From contig NC_008268.1 in assembly GCF_000014565.1 (NCBI RefSeq), positions 5,832,501 through 5,896,500 on the forward strand: a DNA stretch of 64,000 nt, in the 5' to 3' direction. The notes below the pieces were generated by a model. It ran no database searches. It was not told the origin of the DNA and saw nothing but the letters and a program-made list of their open reading frames with translations. Source of the DNA: Rhodococcus jostii RHA1. GTDB taxonomy: Bacteria; Actinomycetota; Actinomycetes; Mycobacteriales; Mycobacteriaceae. The translations under genes and the position numbers were made by a program. The first letter of the stretch is position 1, and each line of letters opens with the position of its first letter. Positions 49,056 through 57,459 of this stretch are shown piece by piece.

Positions 49056-50797
49056 GCCGACACCTCTCCCGCGAATCCGGCGGCCTGCATTCGGATCTGC
49101 CGCAGCGTGTCGAGTTCCCTGCGGATTTGCGCCGACCGCGTCGCACGGTGATCGTCGTGCATCTTCGACGCATCCGCAGCGGCGCGCAGCGAATCGTCGA
49201 CGGATCGGAGCATCTCGGTGGCCAGGTCGGTGAAATGGTCGCGCAGGACGCGCTGCACCTCGCGGAGCCGCTGCTTCGACTCCTTGCCCACCTGGAAGAT
49301 CACGTCGTCCATCAACCGCGACACCGCCACCTTCGCCTCCGTCTGCCTGCGGGCGGTACGCGCCTTCCGGTCCTCGCGATACGTGTTGGCGCCGAGCAGG
49401 ACTCCCGCGCCGATCGAGAAGGGATTCACCAGTGCCAGGCCTGCGAGGCTCGTGACGAGGCCGACCATGAGCACGCCACCGTACGACCCGCGCATGCTGG
49501 AGAGGACGCGTTGTGTGAAACCCTGTGCGCTCTCCAGGGATTCGAGAGTGTTGACGGGTTCGAGCACATGATCCACGTTGTCGATGCGCAGCACGGGAAC
49601 CGGGACCTTGCCGTCCTCGGCGAAGCGCCCCGCGACCGAGAGGGCGAGGGCCTGCGAACGCGTGTGCGCCATCACGAAGTTCTCCCGCACACACGTCGCG
49701 ATCTCGCCGTCGAGCCAGGAACCGAACTCCTCCCATCGCGGCGCCGGGTCGGACCTGCCGATGTCTTCCTCGGCCGCGCGGACAACGGTGCGCAGACGAT
49801 GACGCAGGTCGTGCTCGATGTCCGTCATCAACTCGATCGCGCCGTCGGCCAGCGTGTACTGCCAGTTCGCGGATCGCTGACGGAGCTGATCCGCCGCCGC
49901 ACGGGCATGGGTCATCTGCTCGAGCAGTGCGGCGCCGCGATGCGGATCGTGCAGCGCATCCAGTTCGGCACTCAGCGACAGCGACAGATGGTCGGTCACG
50001 GTGCAAACATCGGCGATCACCGCATTGCGAAGCACGACATCCGCCTGTGCGACGATCTGTTTGCGCAGATAGTCAACCAGTTGCGGGATGCCGGATTCGA
50101 CGTCGAGCGCGTCGTCGCCGGTCTCGCGGGCGTCCGCGTGCATCAGTGCGGACACCGGCAGCAACGGCAGCGGTAGGTCCGCATTCTGCAAGTGAGTGCG
50201 GTTGGCCTTCTGAATGTCCGCCCAGCGCGGATAGAAGTCGATCTTGTTGACGACGCAGATCACCATCGGGCACAGCGTGTGCACCTGCGTGAGCAGAGCG
50301 ATCTCGGGTTCGGTGTATTCCTGGCTCGCATCGGAGACGAACAGCACCGCGTCGGCCGTGGGGACGAGGGCCAGGGTGTCCGCGGCTCGGGCGGGGGCGT
50401 GACCGGAGAATCCGGGGGCATCGACCAGTACCAGTCCCTCGGCGAGCAGGTCGTGGGGGAGCGTGACCGTCGAATCCGAGTCCGACGCGACAGGCCCGTA
50501 CTCGACGACTACCGCCTCGTGCCGGGACTGCGCGGTCGACGACACGTCCGCGTCGACGAGCGCACCCGCCACCGAACTGACACCCTTGTCGGTCAGGCCG
50601 AGAACCACGACCCGCGTGCGCGGATCGGCGAGACGAGACTCGGTGTGCGACAGCCGGGTAAGGAGATCGCCGCGACCCGCAGTCCGGGTGAGTTCCGCGA
50701 GCTGCGTCAGCAGCGCAGCCATCGACGCAGTGGTCTCGGCAGGAAGATTCGGGCGCGAAGGGGTGGCGACGGCTGGGAATTCGACGGTGGCGTTCAT
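49052..50797 (-). CDS. iniA: IniA-like dynamin-family protein with degenerate P-loop
   Basis: 581 residues. It has a dynamin-like G domain with G3 (LVLVDAPGFSG) and a canonical NKID motif (CVVNKID). However, the P-loop position reads LGLTDKGVSS, lacking the Lys of GxxxxGK[ST]. A long helical stalk follows, with a hydrophobic hairpin at about 435-466 (VLMVGLVTSLAGLALVNPFS), the likely membrane paddle, and a basic/coiled C-terminus. ATG 50797 is chosen because the longer frame would translate through the intergenic stem-loop; GGAG lies close upstream. It is translationally coupled to the iniC-like gene. If the partner supplies catalysis, this protein may be the membrane-shaping subunit; that is inference. 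Confidence 0.75.
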   Translation of the reverse strand: MNATVEFPAVATPSRPNLPAETTASMAALLTQLAELTRTAGRGDLLTRLSHTESRLADPRTRVVVLGLTDKGVSSVAGALVDADVSSTAQSRHEAVVVEYGPVASDSDSTVTLPHDLLAEGLVLVDAPGFSGHAPARAADTLALVPTADAVLFVSDASQEYTEPEIALLTQVHTLCPMVICVVNKIDFYPRWADIQKANRTHLQNADLPLPLLPVSALMHADARETGDDALDVESGIPQLVDYLRKQIVAQADVVLRNAVIADVCTVTDHLSLSLSAELDALHDPHRGAALLEQMTHARAAADQLRQRSANWQYTLADGAIELMTDIEHDLRHRLRTVVRAAEEDIGRSDPAPRWEEFGSWLDGEIATCVRENFVMAHTRSQALALSVAGRFAEDGKVPVPVLRIDNVDHVLEPVNTLESLESAQGFTQRVLSSMRGSYGGVLMVGLVTSLAGLALVNPFSIGAGVLLGANTYREDRKARTARRQTEAKVAVSRLMDDVIFQVGKESKQRLREVQRVLRDHFTDLATEMLRSVDDSLRAAADASKMHDDHRATRSAQIRRELDTLRQIRMQAAGFAGEVSA

Positions 50798-50838
50798 GAT
50801 CTCCGCAAGAGTGGGTGACGGGCGTTCGGGAGAGGGGA

Positions 50839-50878
50839 GTGGCGGGCCCGCGTGCAGGGGAGTCGGCGGGCCCGCCAC
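50839..50878 (-). terminator. Strong GC hairpin between the iniB-position and iniA-like genes
   Basis: Arms GTGGCGGGCCCGC (50839-50851) and GCGGGCCCGCCAC (50866-50878) are perfect 13-base complements with a 14-base loop. It starts eight bases after the upstream stop codon. No U-run follows, so it may be a partial terminator, an attenuator or a processing site that lowers dynamin expression relative to the upstream protein. Confidence 0.65.
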
Positions 50879-50885
50879 GTCGAGG

Positions 50886-52079
50886 TCAGAACACGTGCTG
50901 GTCGACAGTCGTCGTCGCAGTCAGGCTCTGATCGTGGGTGTCGAGAGGGGTACCGGAATCGGCCGTCGACCCCGACGAGAGGCTCGTCGCGCTCGTCGCA
51001 TCGAGTGAGGTGCCGGTGTCGAGGGTGGTGCCGGAGTCGAACGCGGTGCTCGAGTCGTACGCGGTGCTGGAGTCGTGCGAGGTCGGCGTGTCGAAGGTCG
51101 TTGCGGTGTCGGTCGTATTCGTGAGGTGGGTCGTGGTGTCGGTTGTCGTGGTGTCGGTTGTCACGGTGTCGTTGCCGAGACCCGTGTTCGAGGTCGTGTG
51201 ATCGGTCGACGAAAGACCACTGGCCGCCGCTGCTGCCGTCGTGTGGTCGTCGGTCGCGACGGACGATGCTGCCGTCGTCTGGGACCCGCCGAGATCCGCG
51301 GTGGGTGCGCTCGCGCTCTGTGCGGTGGAGTCGGATGTCGTCGCCGCTGCTCGCGTGCTCTCGTCGGCAGAGGTCGAGGTAGGCTCCGAACTCCGCGTAT
51401 ACTGCTGATTCGCAACCTGATTCACCTGCGCGGACGTCGCCGACACGGAAGTCGGTTCGGCGTTGCTCTGCCGGATCGTCGTGTCGAGGGGCTGCGACGT
51501 CACCGCCGCATCGGAGTGAGCCGACACCGGGGTCGTCGTGATCGGCTGGGCCGCGGGCGCCGCACTCGCTGCGGCAGTCTGCATTGCGGCGGGCGACGTC
51601 GGTGAGGACACCGACGTCGCCGGCGCCGGAGTCGACGGCTGCGTCGCAACCGGGTTGGCCTGAGTGAACGCGGGCTGGGCCGCGGAAGCGCCGGCCTGCG
51701 CGTTCTCGTGGCCCGCTCCCGCGGTCGCCGCATTGTGACCGTCGGTGCGGCCGTCGTGGTCGGCGGCAGCGTTGTTCTGGTGGGCCTGATTGCCGGCGTT
51801 CTCCAATCCGCGACCGCTGTTGTCGCGCGGTGCGTCGTGGCGTGATTCGTCGGCTGGCCGCGAATTCTGCTGCGGCGCACCGTGCTGAGCGGCTTCTCCG
51901 GCGGTGGGGTTCGTCGGGTGGAGGTCGTGCAGGAGCCCGTCGAGCCCGTTGCGCAGAAGGTCCGCCGCCGGGGGTGCGCCGCCCAGGTCGGGCTGCGGTG
52001 CCTGCACGTCCATCGCGGCGTGCGGGGCGGGGACGTCGTGATCGAGGACGGCCGATGGGTGGATTTCGCTTCTCGTCAT
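50886..52079 (-). CDS. Low-complexity Thr/Ala/Ser/Asp-rich protein in the iniB position
   Basis: 397 residues, with strong start evidence (AAGGAG six bases before ATG 52079). The first ~60 residues contain the only folded-looking segment (ADLLRNGLDGLLHDLHP). The rest is Ala/Pro/Gln/Asn-rich, then Thr/Ser/Asp-rich with short imperfect repeats such as YDSSTAFDSGTTLDTG and runs of TTDTTT. No signal peptide or TM is seen. It occupies the place of iniB in an iniB-iniA-iniC order, and IniB proteins are also low-complexity. I see no clear IniB N-terminal domain, so orthology is by position. It is divergent from the second Hsp70-like gene. Likely extended or disordered; role unknown. Confidence 0.75.
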   Translation of the reverse strand: MTRSEIHPSAVLDHDVPAPHAAMDVQAPQPDLGGAPPAADLLRNGLDGLLHDLHPTNPTAGEAAQHGAPQQNSRPADESRHDAPRDNSGRGLENAGNQAHQNNAAADHDGRTDGHNAATAGAGHENAQAGASAAQPAFTQANPVATQPSTPAPATSVSSPTSPAAMQTAAASAAPAAQPITTTPVSAHSDAAVTSQPLDTTIRQSNAEPTSVSATSAQVNQVANQQYTRSSEPTSTSADESTRAAATTSDSTAQSASAPTADLGGSQTTAASSVATDDHTTAAAAASGLSSTDHTTSNTGLGNDTVTTDTTTTDTTTHLTNTTDTATTFDTPTSHDSSTAYDSSTAFDSGTTLDTGTSLDATSATSLSSGSTADSGTPLDTHDQSLTATTTVDQHVF

Positions 52080-52303
52080 GAGTGCTCCTTCATCTCGGGT
52101 CTGTCCCTTCGAGGCGACTGCCGACGACGTTATGGGCGTTCCTGGGAAGACCATGGGAGGACGCTGCACCTTCCCTAGGGGCGCGCGACGCCGCGTACAC
52201 AGGAACATCGCAGGAAGCGCACAGCGGTCGGCACAGGAAGGCGGTTTAGCGTTTCGATCGGCAGGAAAGGCGCCTGCCGTCACCACGGAACGGAGATCAC
52301 GAC
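52080..52303. promoter_or_regulatory. Divergent control region with four CAGGAA repeats
   Basis: 224 bases between the iniB-position gene (minus) and the second Hsp70-like gene (plus). CAGGAA occurs at 52200-52205, 52211-52216, 52234-52239 and 52262-52267, all in the same orientation and nearer the Hsp70-like gene. Spacings of 11, 23 and 28 bases partly match DNA helical turns. GGAG at about 52292-52295 is the Hsp70-like ribosome site. Confidence 0.45.
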
Positions 52304-53782
52304 ATGCGGACATCGATGGGGATCAGCATGGGTTCCGACTCGTTCGTGTCCGCCCAGATGCACGGTGAATCGCAGATGCACCGGGAGCACGACGGATTCA
52401 CGGTGGTGCGGCACTCGGCCGAACTCGCGCTGTCGTCGAGCAGCGCGCCGGCTCTCGGCCCGCACCGCAGCGGACCGCCTCAGGGCAGCATCGTGTTTCG
52501 CGACTTCGTCGACAGGGTCGGCGATCCCGTTCCGGTGATCGGGGACGACGGGACCCGGACCCCGGCCGTGCAGCTGGTGACCACCGCGCTCGACTGCCTC
52601 GTCCGTGGCCGCACCCCGGCGCGCGACCATGTGGTGGTCGCGGCCCCGGCTGCCTGGTCGGGATACGCCGTCGAGGAACTCGAGAACGAGATCCGACGCT
52701 GGGGCCTCCTGCAGAACCGCACCGTCACCGTCATCCCTGACACTAGCGCGGCACTCACGTGGATCTCCCTGGTCGAGAAGCTCGACGAATTCTCGACACT
52801 GCTGTTGTGCGACGTCGGAGCCCATTCCCTCGACCTGACCCTGGCGACGAGGCGCGGCGCCGAATTCGGTGTGGTCCGATCGACGCGGAGCACCGACTTC
52901 GCCGGAGACCACGCCGACCGGCTGCTGATGGGACATGTGGTCGCGCTCGTACAGAACGCGAACCCGGACTTCGACGTCGAGGATCCCGCCCACCGCGCTG
53001 CGCTGGCCGAACTCGCCGCCCGCTGCCGGATCGCGAAGGAGCGGTTGTCGCAGGACACCTCGGCCGTGGTGACCGTCGAGCTTCCCGGCATCCGACGCCG
53101 GATACGCGTCATGCGCTCCGAATTCGAGGACGTCATCCGCGTATCACTCACCCGCGCCGCGAACACGGTGGCACGCGAACTCGAACGCCTCGCCGAGACC
53201 GGCACCCCCGCCGACGCCGTCGTCGTCCTCGGCGGCGGAGCAGCGGTCCCGCTCGTGACGGAACTGCTCTCGACGGCCGTGGACGTCCCGCTCGTCGTGT
53301 CACCCGAGCCGGCGACGGCGTCCGCCCGCGGTGCGGCGGTCGTTGCCGAGCGGGCATCGCTACACCAGTCGGGTTCCCGGGTGATGTCGGCACCGGGACC
53401 GCGGGTGAAACCACCGGCGGCGCCGCGACCGATCGCGGCAGCAGCGTCGTCGCGCGTGCTGCCCCCGTCCGCATCAGCCGAGGCGCCGACCCCCGTTGTC
53501 GCGCCGACCAGTGTGCCGGTGAGGAAGACACCGAGGTCGGGAATCCGGGGATGGGTGGTGGCGGCCAGCGCCGCCGCGCTCATCCTTCTCGGTGCAGGCG
53601 CGGCGGCGACCCAACTGATCGGCCGGGACGACACGCCCTCGGCGACGACCACCACAACCTCGTCCGTCGAACAGGCCTCGTCGGCCGGCGAGACCGGGCA
53701 GGAGTACACGGTGCAGGACCCGGCACCCGCCCAGCCGATGGGCGGCGGAACGCCGGGACGCGGCGGCGCCGGACCGCGGTAG
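52304..53782 (+). CDS. Second membrane-anchored Hsp70-like protein
   Basis: 492 residues, paralog of the protein at 17898-19316. It has a phosphate-1-like start (MGISMGSDSFVSAQ), AAPAAWSGYAVEEL and PDTSAALTW segments typical of the Hsp70 fold, a phosphate-2-like strand (LCDVGAHSLDLTLATRRG), RIAKERLS and an adenosine motif (VVVLGGGAAVPLVTELL). The substrate-binding domain is missing. A Pro/Ala linker leads to one TM at about 416-438 and a short Thr/Ser/Gly outside tail. The ribosome site (GGAG, eight bases) supports ATG 52304; ATG 52316 is also in frame. Its head-to-head arrangement with the ini-like genes suggests a joint envelope function, perhaps sensing or scaffolding. Confidence 0.82.
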   Translation: MRTSMGISMGSDSFVSAQMHGESQMHREHDGFTVVRHSAELALSSSSAPALGPHRSGPPQGSIVFRDFVDRVGDPVPVIGDDGTRTPAVQLVTTALDCLVRGRTPARDHVVVAAPAAWSGYAVEELENEIRRWGLLQNRTVTVIPDTSAALTWISLVEKLDEFSTLLLCDVGAHSLDLTLATRRGAEFGVVRSTRSTDFAGDHADRLLMGHVVALVQNANPDFDVEDPAHRAALAELAARCRIAKERLSQDTSAVVTVELPGIRRRIRVMRSEFEDVIRVSLTRAANTVARELERLAETGTPADAVVVLGGGAAVPLVTELLSTAVDVPLVVSPEPATASARGAAVVAERASLHQSGSRVMSAPGPRVKPPAAPRPIAAAASSRVLPPSASAEAPTPVVAPTSVPVRKTPRSGIRGWVVAASAAALILLGAGAAATQLIGRDDTPSATTTTTSSVEQASSAGETGQEYTVQDPAPAQPMGGGTPGRGGAGPR

Positions 53783-53783
53783 G

Positions 53784-54128
53784 TCAGACCTCGGTGAGTG
53801 CTCCGGCCGACAGTGAGGCGTAGATGAGCATGAACACGAACAACATCCAGCCCGCACCCTGCCAGATCGGCCACCGGCCACCGGCCCGCCACACCCGGTA
53901 GGTCTGGACGAAGGCTCCGACCCCGCCCAGGAGCAGCAACGCGGGCGGGCCGAAGACGAGGACGTACTTTTCTCCGCCGGCACACTCCATCATCGACTCG
54001 GCGCAGTCACCGGACCCGATCGACATCCACGCGACCGAGAGGAGCGCAACGACGATTGCACCGCCCATCACCGCCGCCGTGTACGTGGCGGCGCGGCGAA
54101 AGGTGAGATCGGCGCCCGAGGTCATCAT
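53784..54128 (-). CDS. Small three-helix membrane protein, unknown function
   Basis: 114 residues. TM helices lie at about 13-37, 57-79 and 91-110. A short outside loop carries two cysteines (GDCAESMMECAGGEK), which could form a disulfide. ATG 54128 or 54125 is preferred; no Shine-Dalgarno is visible, and the ORF runs further upstream to 54185 through the terminator hairpin of the next gene. It converges on the second Hsp70-like gene with one base between stops. Family not recognised. Confidence 0.6.
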   Translation of the reverse strand: MMTSGADLTFRRAATYTAAVMGGAIVVALLSVAWMSIGSGDCAESMMECAGGEKYVLVFGPPALLLLGGVGAFVQTYRVWRAGGRWPIWQGAGWMLFVFMLIYASLSAGALTEV

Positions 54129-54168
54129 GTCGGAGGTTACGCGGTTCGCGACGCGGGCCGTCACGGAA

Positions 54169-54210
54169 AACAGCAGCGCCCCCACCGATCACGGTGGGGG
54201 CGCTGCTGTT
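54169..54210 (-). terminator. Intrinsic terminator of the iron-sulfur reductase gene
   Basis: Two 19-base arms (54169-54187 and 54192-54210, centre CGCCCCCACCG/CGGTGGGGGCG) are perfect complements around a four-base loop. A T-run (TTTTCC) follows in the minus direction. It lies 12 bases after the reductase stop. Textbook rho-independent terminator. Confidence 0.92.
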
Positions 54211-54222
54211 CACTGCTGTCGG

Positions 54223-57200
54223 CTAGCTCTTCCGGCCGGGTGCCTTCGCGCCTGCCTTGAAACCGAGTCCGCCAGGCTTGGCCGGCGGCGGAGCCTTCAC
54301 CGTTTCCGGTGCCTTGCCGTTGGATCCGTCGCCGTTCGACTCCTCGACCTTCGGAGCCGTGGTCTCGGTTGCCTCGGCCTTCGGTGCTTCAGCCGCGGGA
54401 GCCTCGGCCTTCGGTGCTGCGGCCGCGGGAGCCTCGGCCTTCGGTGCTGCGGCCTCGGGAGCCGCGGCCTTTCGGGCTCCGGGAGCCTTGGCGCCGCTCT
54501 TGAAACCGAGCCCACCGGCCTTCGCCGCCGGGGGAGCCTTCGGCGCCTCGGCTGCGGGGGCCTGCGGTTCGGACGCGGGAGGCTCGGCGGCCTGGGGTTC
54601 GGCGACTGCCGGCTCGGCGGGAGCGTCCGTGGGAGCGGCCTTCGCGCCGGGAGCCTTCGCCTTGCCCTTCATCTGCAGACCCTTGCCCGGTGCCTTGGCG
54701 CCGGACGCGAGACCGAGTCCCTTCGGCTTCGCCGCGGGGGCGTCCTGAGCAGGGGTTTCCGCTGCGGGAGCCTCTGCCGCCGGTGCGTCGGCAGCCGGAG
54801 CGGCGGCCTTCGCGCCGGGAGCCTTGGCGGCACCCTTCATCTGCAGACCCTTACCGCCCGGTGCCTTCGCACCGCCGGCGAGTCCCAGACCCTTGGGCTT
54901 GGGTGCCTCCGCGGTGGGCGCCTCCGAACCGGCAGCCTCGGCCGGAGCGGGAGCTGCCTTCTTGGCGCCGGGAGCCTTCGCCCCGCCTGCCATGCCGAGT
55001 CCCTTGCCGGGTGCCTTGGCGCCGGGAGCCTTGGCGCCGGGAGCCTTCGCCCCGGGTGCCTTGGCCAGGCCCTTCATCGCCAGGCCCTTGCCCGCCGGAG
55101 CTTCTGTGGCAGCCGGCGTTGCAGCGGCCTCCTCGACCTCTTCGACGCGCTCCTTCTCGACCACCTCGGCCTTGGCCTCGGCTGCTGCCGGCGATGCGGC
55201 CGGTTCGGCCGGCTTCTCGCGGGGGATGACCTTGATGTTTTCGCCCAGCTTCTCGGGTTCGAGACGCGTGATGGACGAGAGCATCAGCTGGGCGACGTCG
55301 ACGACCTCGACGCCCTCGCCCTGGCCGGACTCCTGGCGAGCCGTGACACCGTCGGTGAGCATGACGCGGCAGAACGGGCAGCCGGTCGCGATCTTCTTCG
55401 GATCCGTGCTGAGTGCCTCGTCGACCCGGTCGATGTTGATGCGCTTGCCGATGTTCTCTTCCATCCACATGCGGGCACCACCGGCACCACAGCACATGGA
55501 CCGCTCGCCGTGACGAGGCATTTCCTTCAACTTCGCGCCGGACGCCTCCATCAGCTCGCGAGGCGCGTCGTAGACCTTGTTGTGGCGGCCGAGGAAGCAG
55601 GGGTCGTGGTAGGTGACGTCCTCACCGACGGACGCGACCGGAATCAGCTTCTTCTGGCGGACCAGGCGGTTGAGCAGCTGAGTGTGGTGAACCACCTCGT
55701 AGTCGCCGCCGACCTCCGGGTACTCGTTGCCGAGGGCGTTGAAGCAGTGGGCGCAGGTGACGACGATCTTGCGCTTGCGCTGCTCGACGCCGTCGAAGAC
55801 CGAGTTCAGCAACTCGATGTTCTGCATGGCGAGCTGCTGGAACAGGAATTCGTTACCTGCGCGGCGAGCGGAGTCACCGGTGCACGTCTCGTCGGCGCCG
55901 AGGACCATGAACTTCACGCCTGCGGTGGCGAGCAACTCGGCGACGGCCTTGGTGGTCTTCTTGGCGCGGTCCTCGTAGGCGCCGGCGCAGCCGACCCAGA
56001 ACAGGTACTCGTAGTCCTCGAAGCTGTCGGCATCCTGACCGAACACCGGGATCTCGAAGTCCATCTCACTGATCCAGTTGAGACGGTCCTTGGAGTTCTG
56101 GCCCCAGGGGTTGCCCTTGTTTTCGAGGTTCTTGAACAGGCCGGCCAGCTCGGACGGGAACTCCGACTCGATCAGCACCTGGTAGCGGCGCATGTCGATG
56201 ATGTGGTCGACGTGCTCGATGTCGACGGGGCACTGCTCGACACACGCGCCGCAGTTGGTGCAGCTCCACAGCGTCTCGGCGTCGATGACCGGGGCCAGCT
56301 CGCCGTCGACGGTCTCGCCGACCAGCTTGCGCTCGGCCTCCCGGCGCGCAGCCTCGGGGATCGCGGCCAGCTTGGCCTCGTCCACGGCGCCGTCGCCGTC
56401 CACCAGGCCGATCTCGTCGCCGCCCATGTCCTTGCGGCCACCGGCCAGCAGGTACGGGGCCTTCGCATAACCGTGGTCGCGGAGCGAGGTGATCAGCAGC
56501 TTCGGGGACAGCGGCTTGCCGGTGTTCCAGGCGGGGCACTGCGACTGGCAGCGCCCGCACTCGGTGCAGGTGGTGAAGTCCAGCCAGCCCTTCCAGGAGA
56601 AGTCCTCGATGTTGCCGGCGCCGAACGTGTCGGTGTCCGGGTCGGCGTCCTCCATGTTGATGGGCTTGCCACCCGACATCATGGGCTTGGCCGCGCCGAG
56701 GGCGACGTCGCCGTCGTCCTCACGCTTGAAGTAGATGTTCGCGAACGCCGCGAAGCGATGCCAGGCGACACCCCAGGTGATGTTGCGTCCGACGACGTAG
56801 AGCCAGATCATGCCCGACATCAGCTTGACGAAGGCGAAGAACGCGACCATGTTCGGGCTCGCGGGCAGCAGCTTCGCGAGGTTCATCGTGAAGAAGTCGG
56901 TCCACGGGTTGGCGTGGCCGTAGGTGGCGATCTTGCCGGCCTTCACGAAGATCATGCCCAGGCCCTCGATGAGGACGACTGCCTCGACGAAGTACGCGGC
57001 CTTGAAGTCGGAGCCACTGAACCGGGACAGCCGGGCGGGCACGCGGGGGTGGTTGAGCTGGCGGATCACGATCAGCGTGGTGATACCGATGACCGTGCCG
57101 AGGCCGAGGATCTCGTCGATGAAGTGGTAGACGGCGGTGTTACCGACCAGCGGCCAGTGGAACGCCGGGTCGAACGTCTGCCCGTACGCCTCGAACCACA

Positions 57201-57459
57201 CGATGGCTCCGAGCATGAACCCGACCATGACCAGCCAGTGAGCCCAGCCGACGGTGCGGAACTTGCTCATGCGGGTGTGCGCGATGAACTCCACGCACAT
57301 CTGCTTGAAGCGCGGGAAGAAGGGGCGCCATCGGTCCGGGGCCGACTGGCCGATCCGGACGACGTTGACCATCTTCAATGCGCCAGTGATGAAGGAGAAC
57401 CAACATACGAGGCTCAGCAGCACGCCGATGGTGCCCAACGTGATCGTCAGGGCATTCAT
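54223..57459 (-). CDS. etfD: EtfD-type membrane iron-sulfur oxidoreductase with long repeat tail
   Basis: 1078 residues. The N-terminal ~270 residues hold about six TM helices. Two ferredoxin-type [4Fe-4S] motifs follow (CTECGRCQSQCP near 300, CTNCGACVEQCP near 397), then two CCG domains (VGCAGAYED, CAHCFNALGNEYP; DPCFLGRHN, MCCGAGGARMW). This is the HdrD/GlcF-like layout of mycobacterial Rv0338c (EtfD), which passes electrons from the electron-transfer flavoprotein of fatty-acid beta-oxidation to the membrane. From about residue 745 a ~330-residue tail is built of Ala/Pro/Glu stretches and basic KAPGAKAPGAK / KGLGL(A/M)(G/S)GAKAPG units; Rv0338c is shorter overall as I recall. GAAAGG sits seven bases before ATG 57459. 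The upstream GTAACTT inverted repeat may be the operator of a fatty-acid-responsive regulator. Confidence 0.9.
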   Translation of the reverse strand: MNALTITLGTIGVLLSLVCWFSFITGALKMVNVVRIGQSAPDRWRPFFPRFKQMCVEFIAHTRMSKFRTVGWAHWLVMVGFMLGAIVWFEAYGQTFDPAFHWPLVGNTAVYHFIDEILGLGTVIGITTLIVIRQLNHPRVPARLSRFSGSDFKAAYFVEAVVLIEGLGMIFVKAGKIATYGHANPWTDFFTMNLAKLLPASPNMVAFFAFVKLMSGMIWLYVVGRNITWGVAWHRFAAFANIYFKREDDGDVALGAAKPMMSGGKPINMEDADPDTDTFGAGNIEDFSWKGWLDFTTCTECGRCQSQCPAWNTGKPLSPKLLITSLRDHGYAKAPYLLAGGRKDMGGDEIGLVDGDGAVDEAKLAAIPEAARREAERKLVGETVDGELAPVIDAETLWSCTNCGACVEQCPVDIEHVDHIIDMRRYQVLIESEFPSELAGLFKNLENKGNPWGQNSKDRLNWISEMDFEIPVFGQDADSFEDYEYLFWVGCAGAYEDRAKKTTKAVAELLATAGVKFMVLGADETCTGDSARRAGNEFLFQQLAMQNIELLNSVFDGVEQRKRKIVVTCAHCFNALGNEYPEVGGDYEVVHHTQLLNRLVRQKKLIPVASVGEDVTYHDPCFLGRHNKVYDAPRELMEASGAKLKEMPRHGERSMCCGAGGARMWMEENIGKRINIDRVDEALSTDPKKIATGCPFCRVMLTDGVTARQESGQGEGVEVVDVAQLMLSSITRLEPEKLGENIKVIPREKPAEPAASPAAAEAKAEVVEKERVEEVEEAAATPAATEAPAGKGLAMKGLAKAPGAKAPGAKAPGAKAPGKGLGMAGGAKAPGAKKAAPAPAEAAGSEAPTAEAPKPKGLGLAGGAKAPGGKGLQMKGAAKAPGAKAAAPAADAPAAEAPAAETPAQDAPAAKPKGLGLASGAKAPGKGLQMKGKAKAPGAKAAPTDAPAEPAVAEPQAAEPPASEPQAPAAEAPKAPPAAKAGGLGFKSGAKAPGARKAAAPEAAAPKAEAPAAAAPKAEAPAAEAPKAEATETTAPKVEESNGDGSNGKAPETVKAPPPAKPGGLGFKAGAKAPGRKS

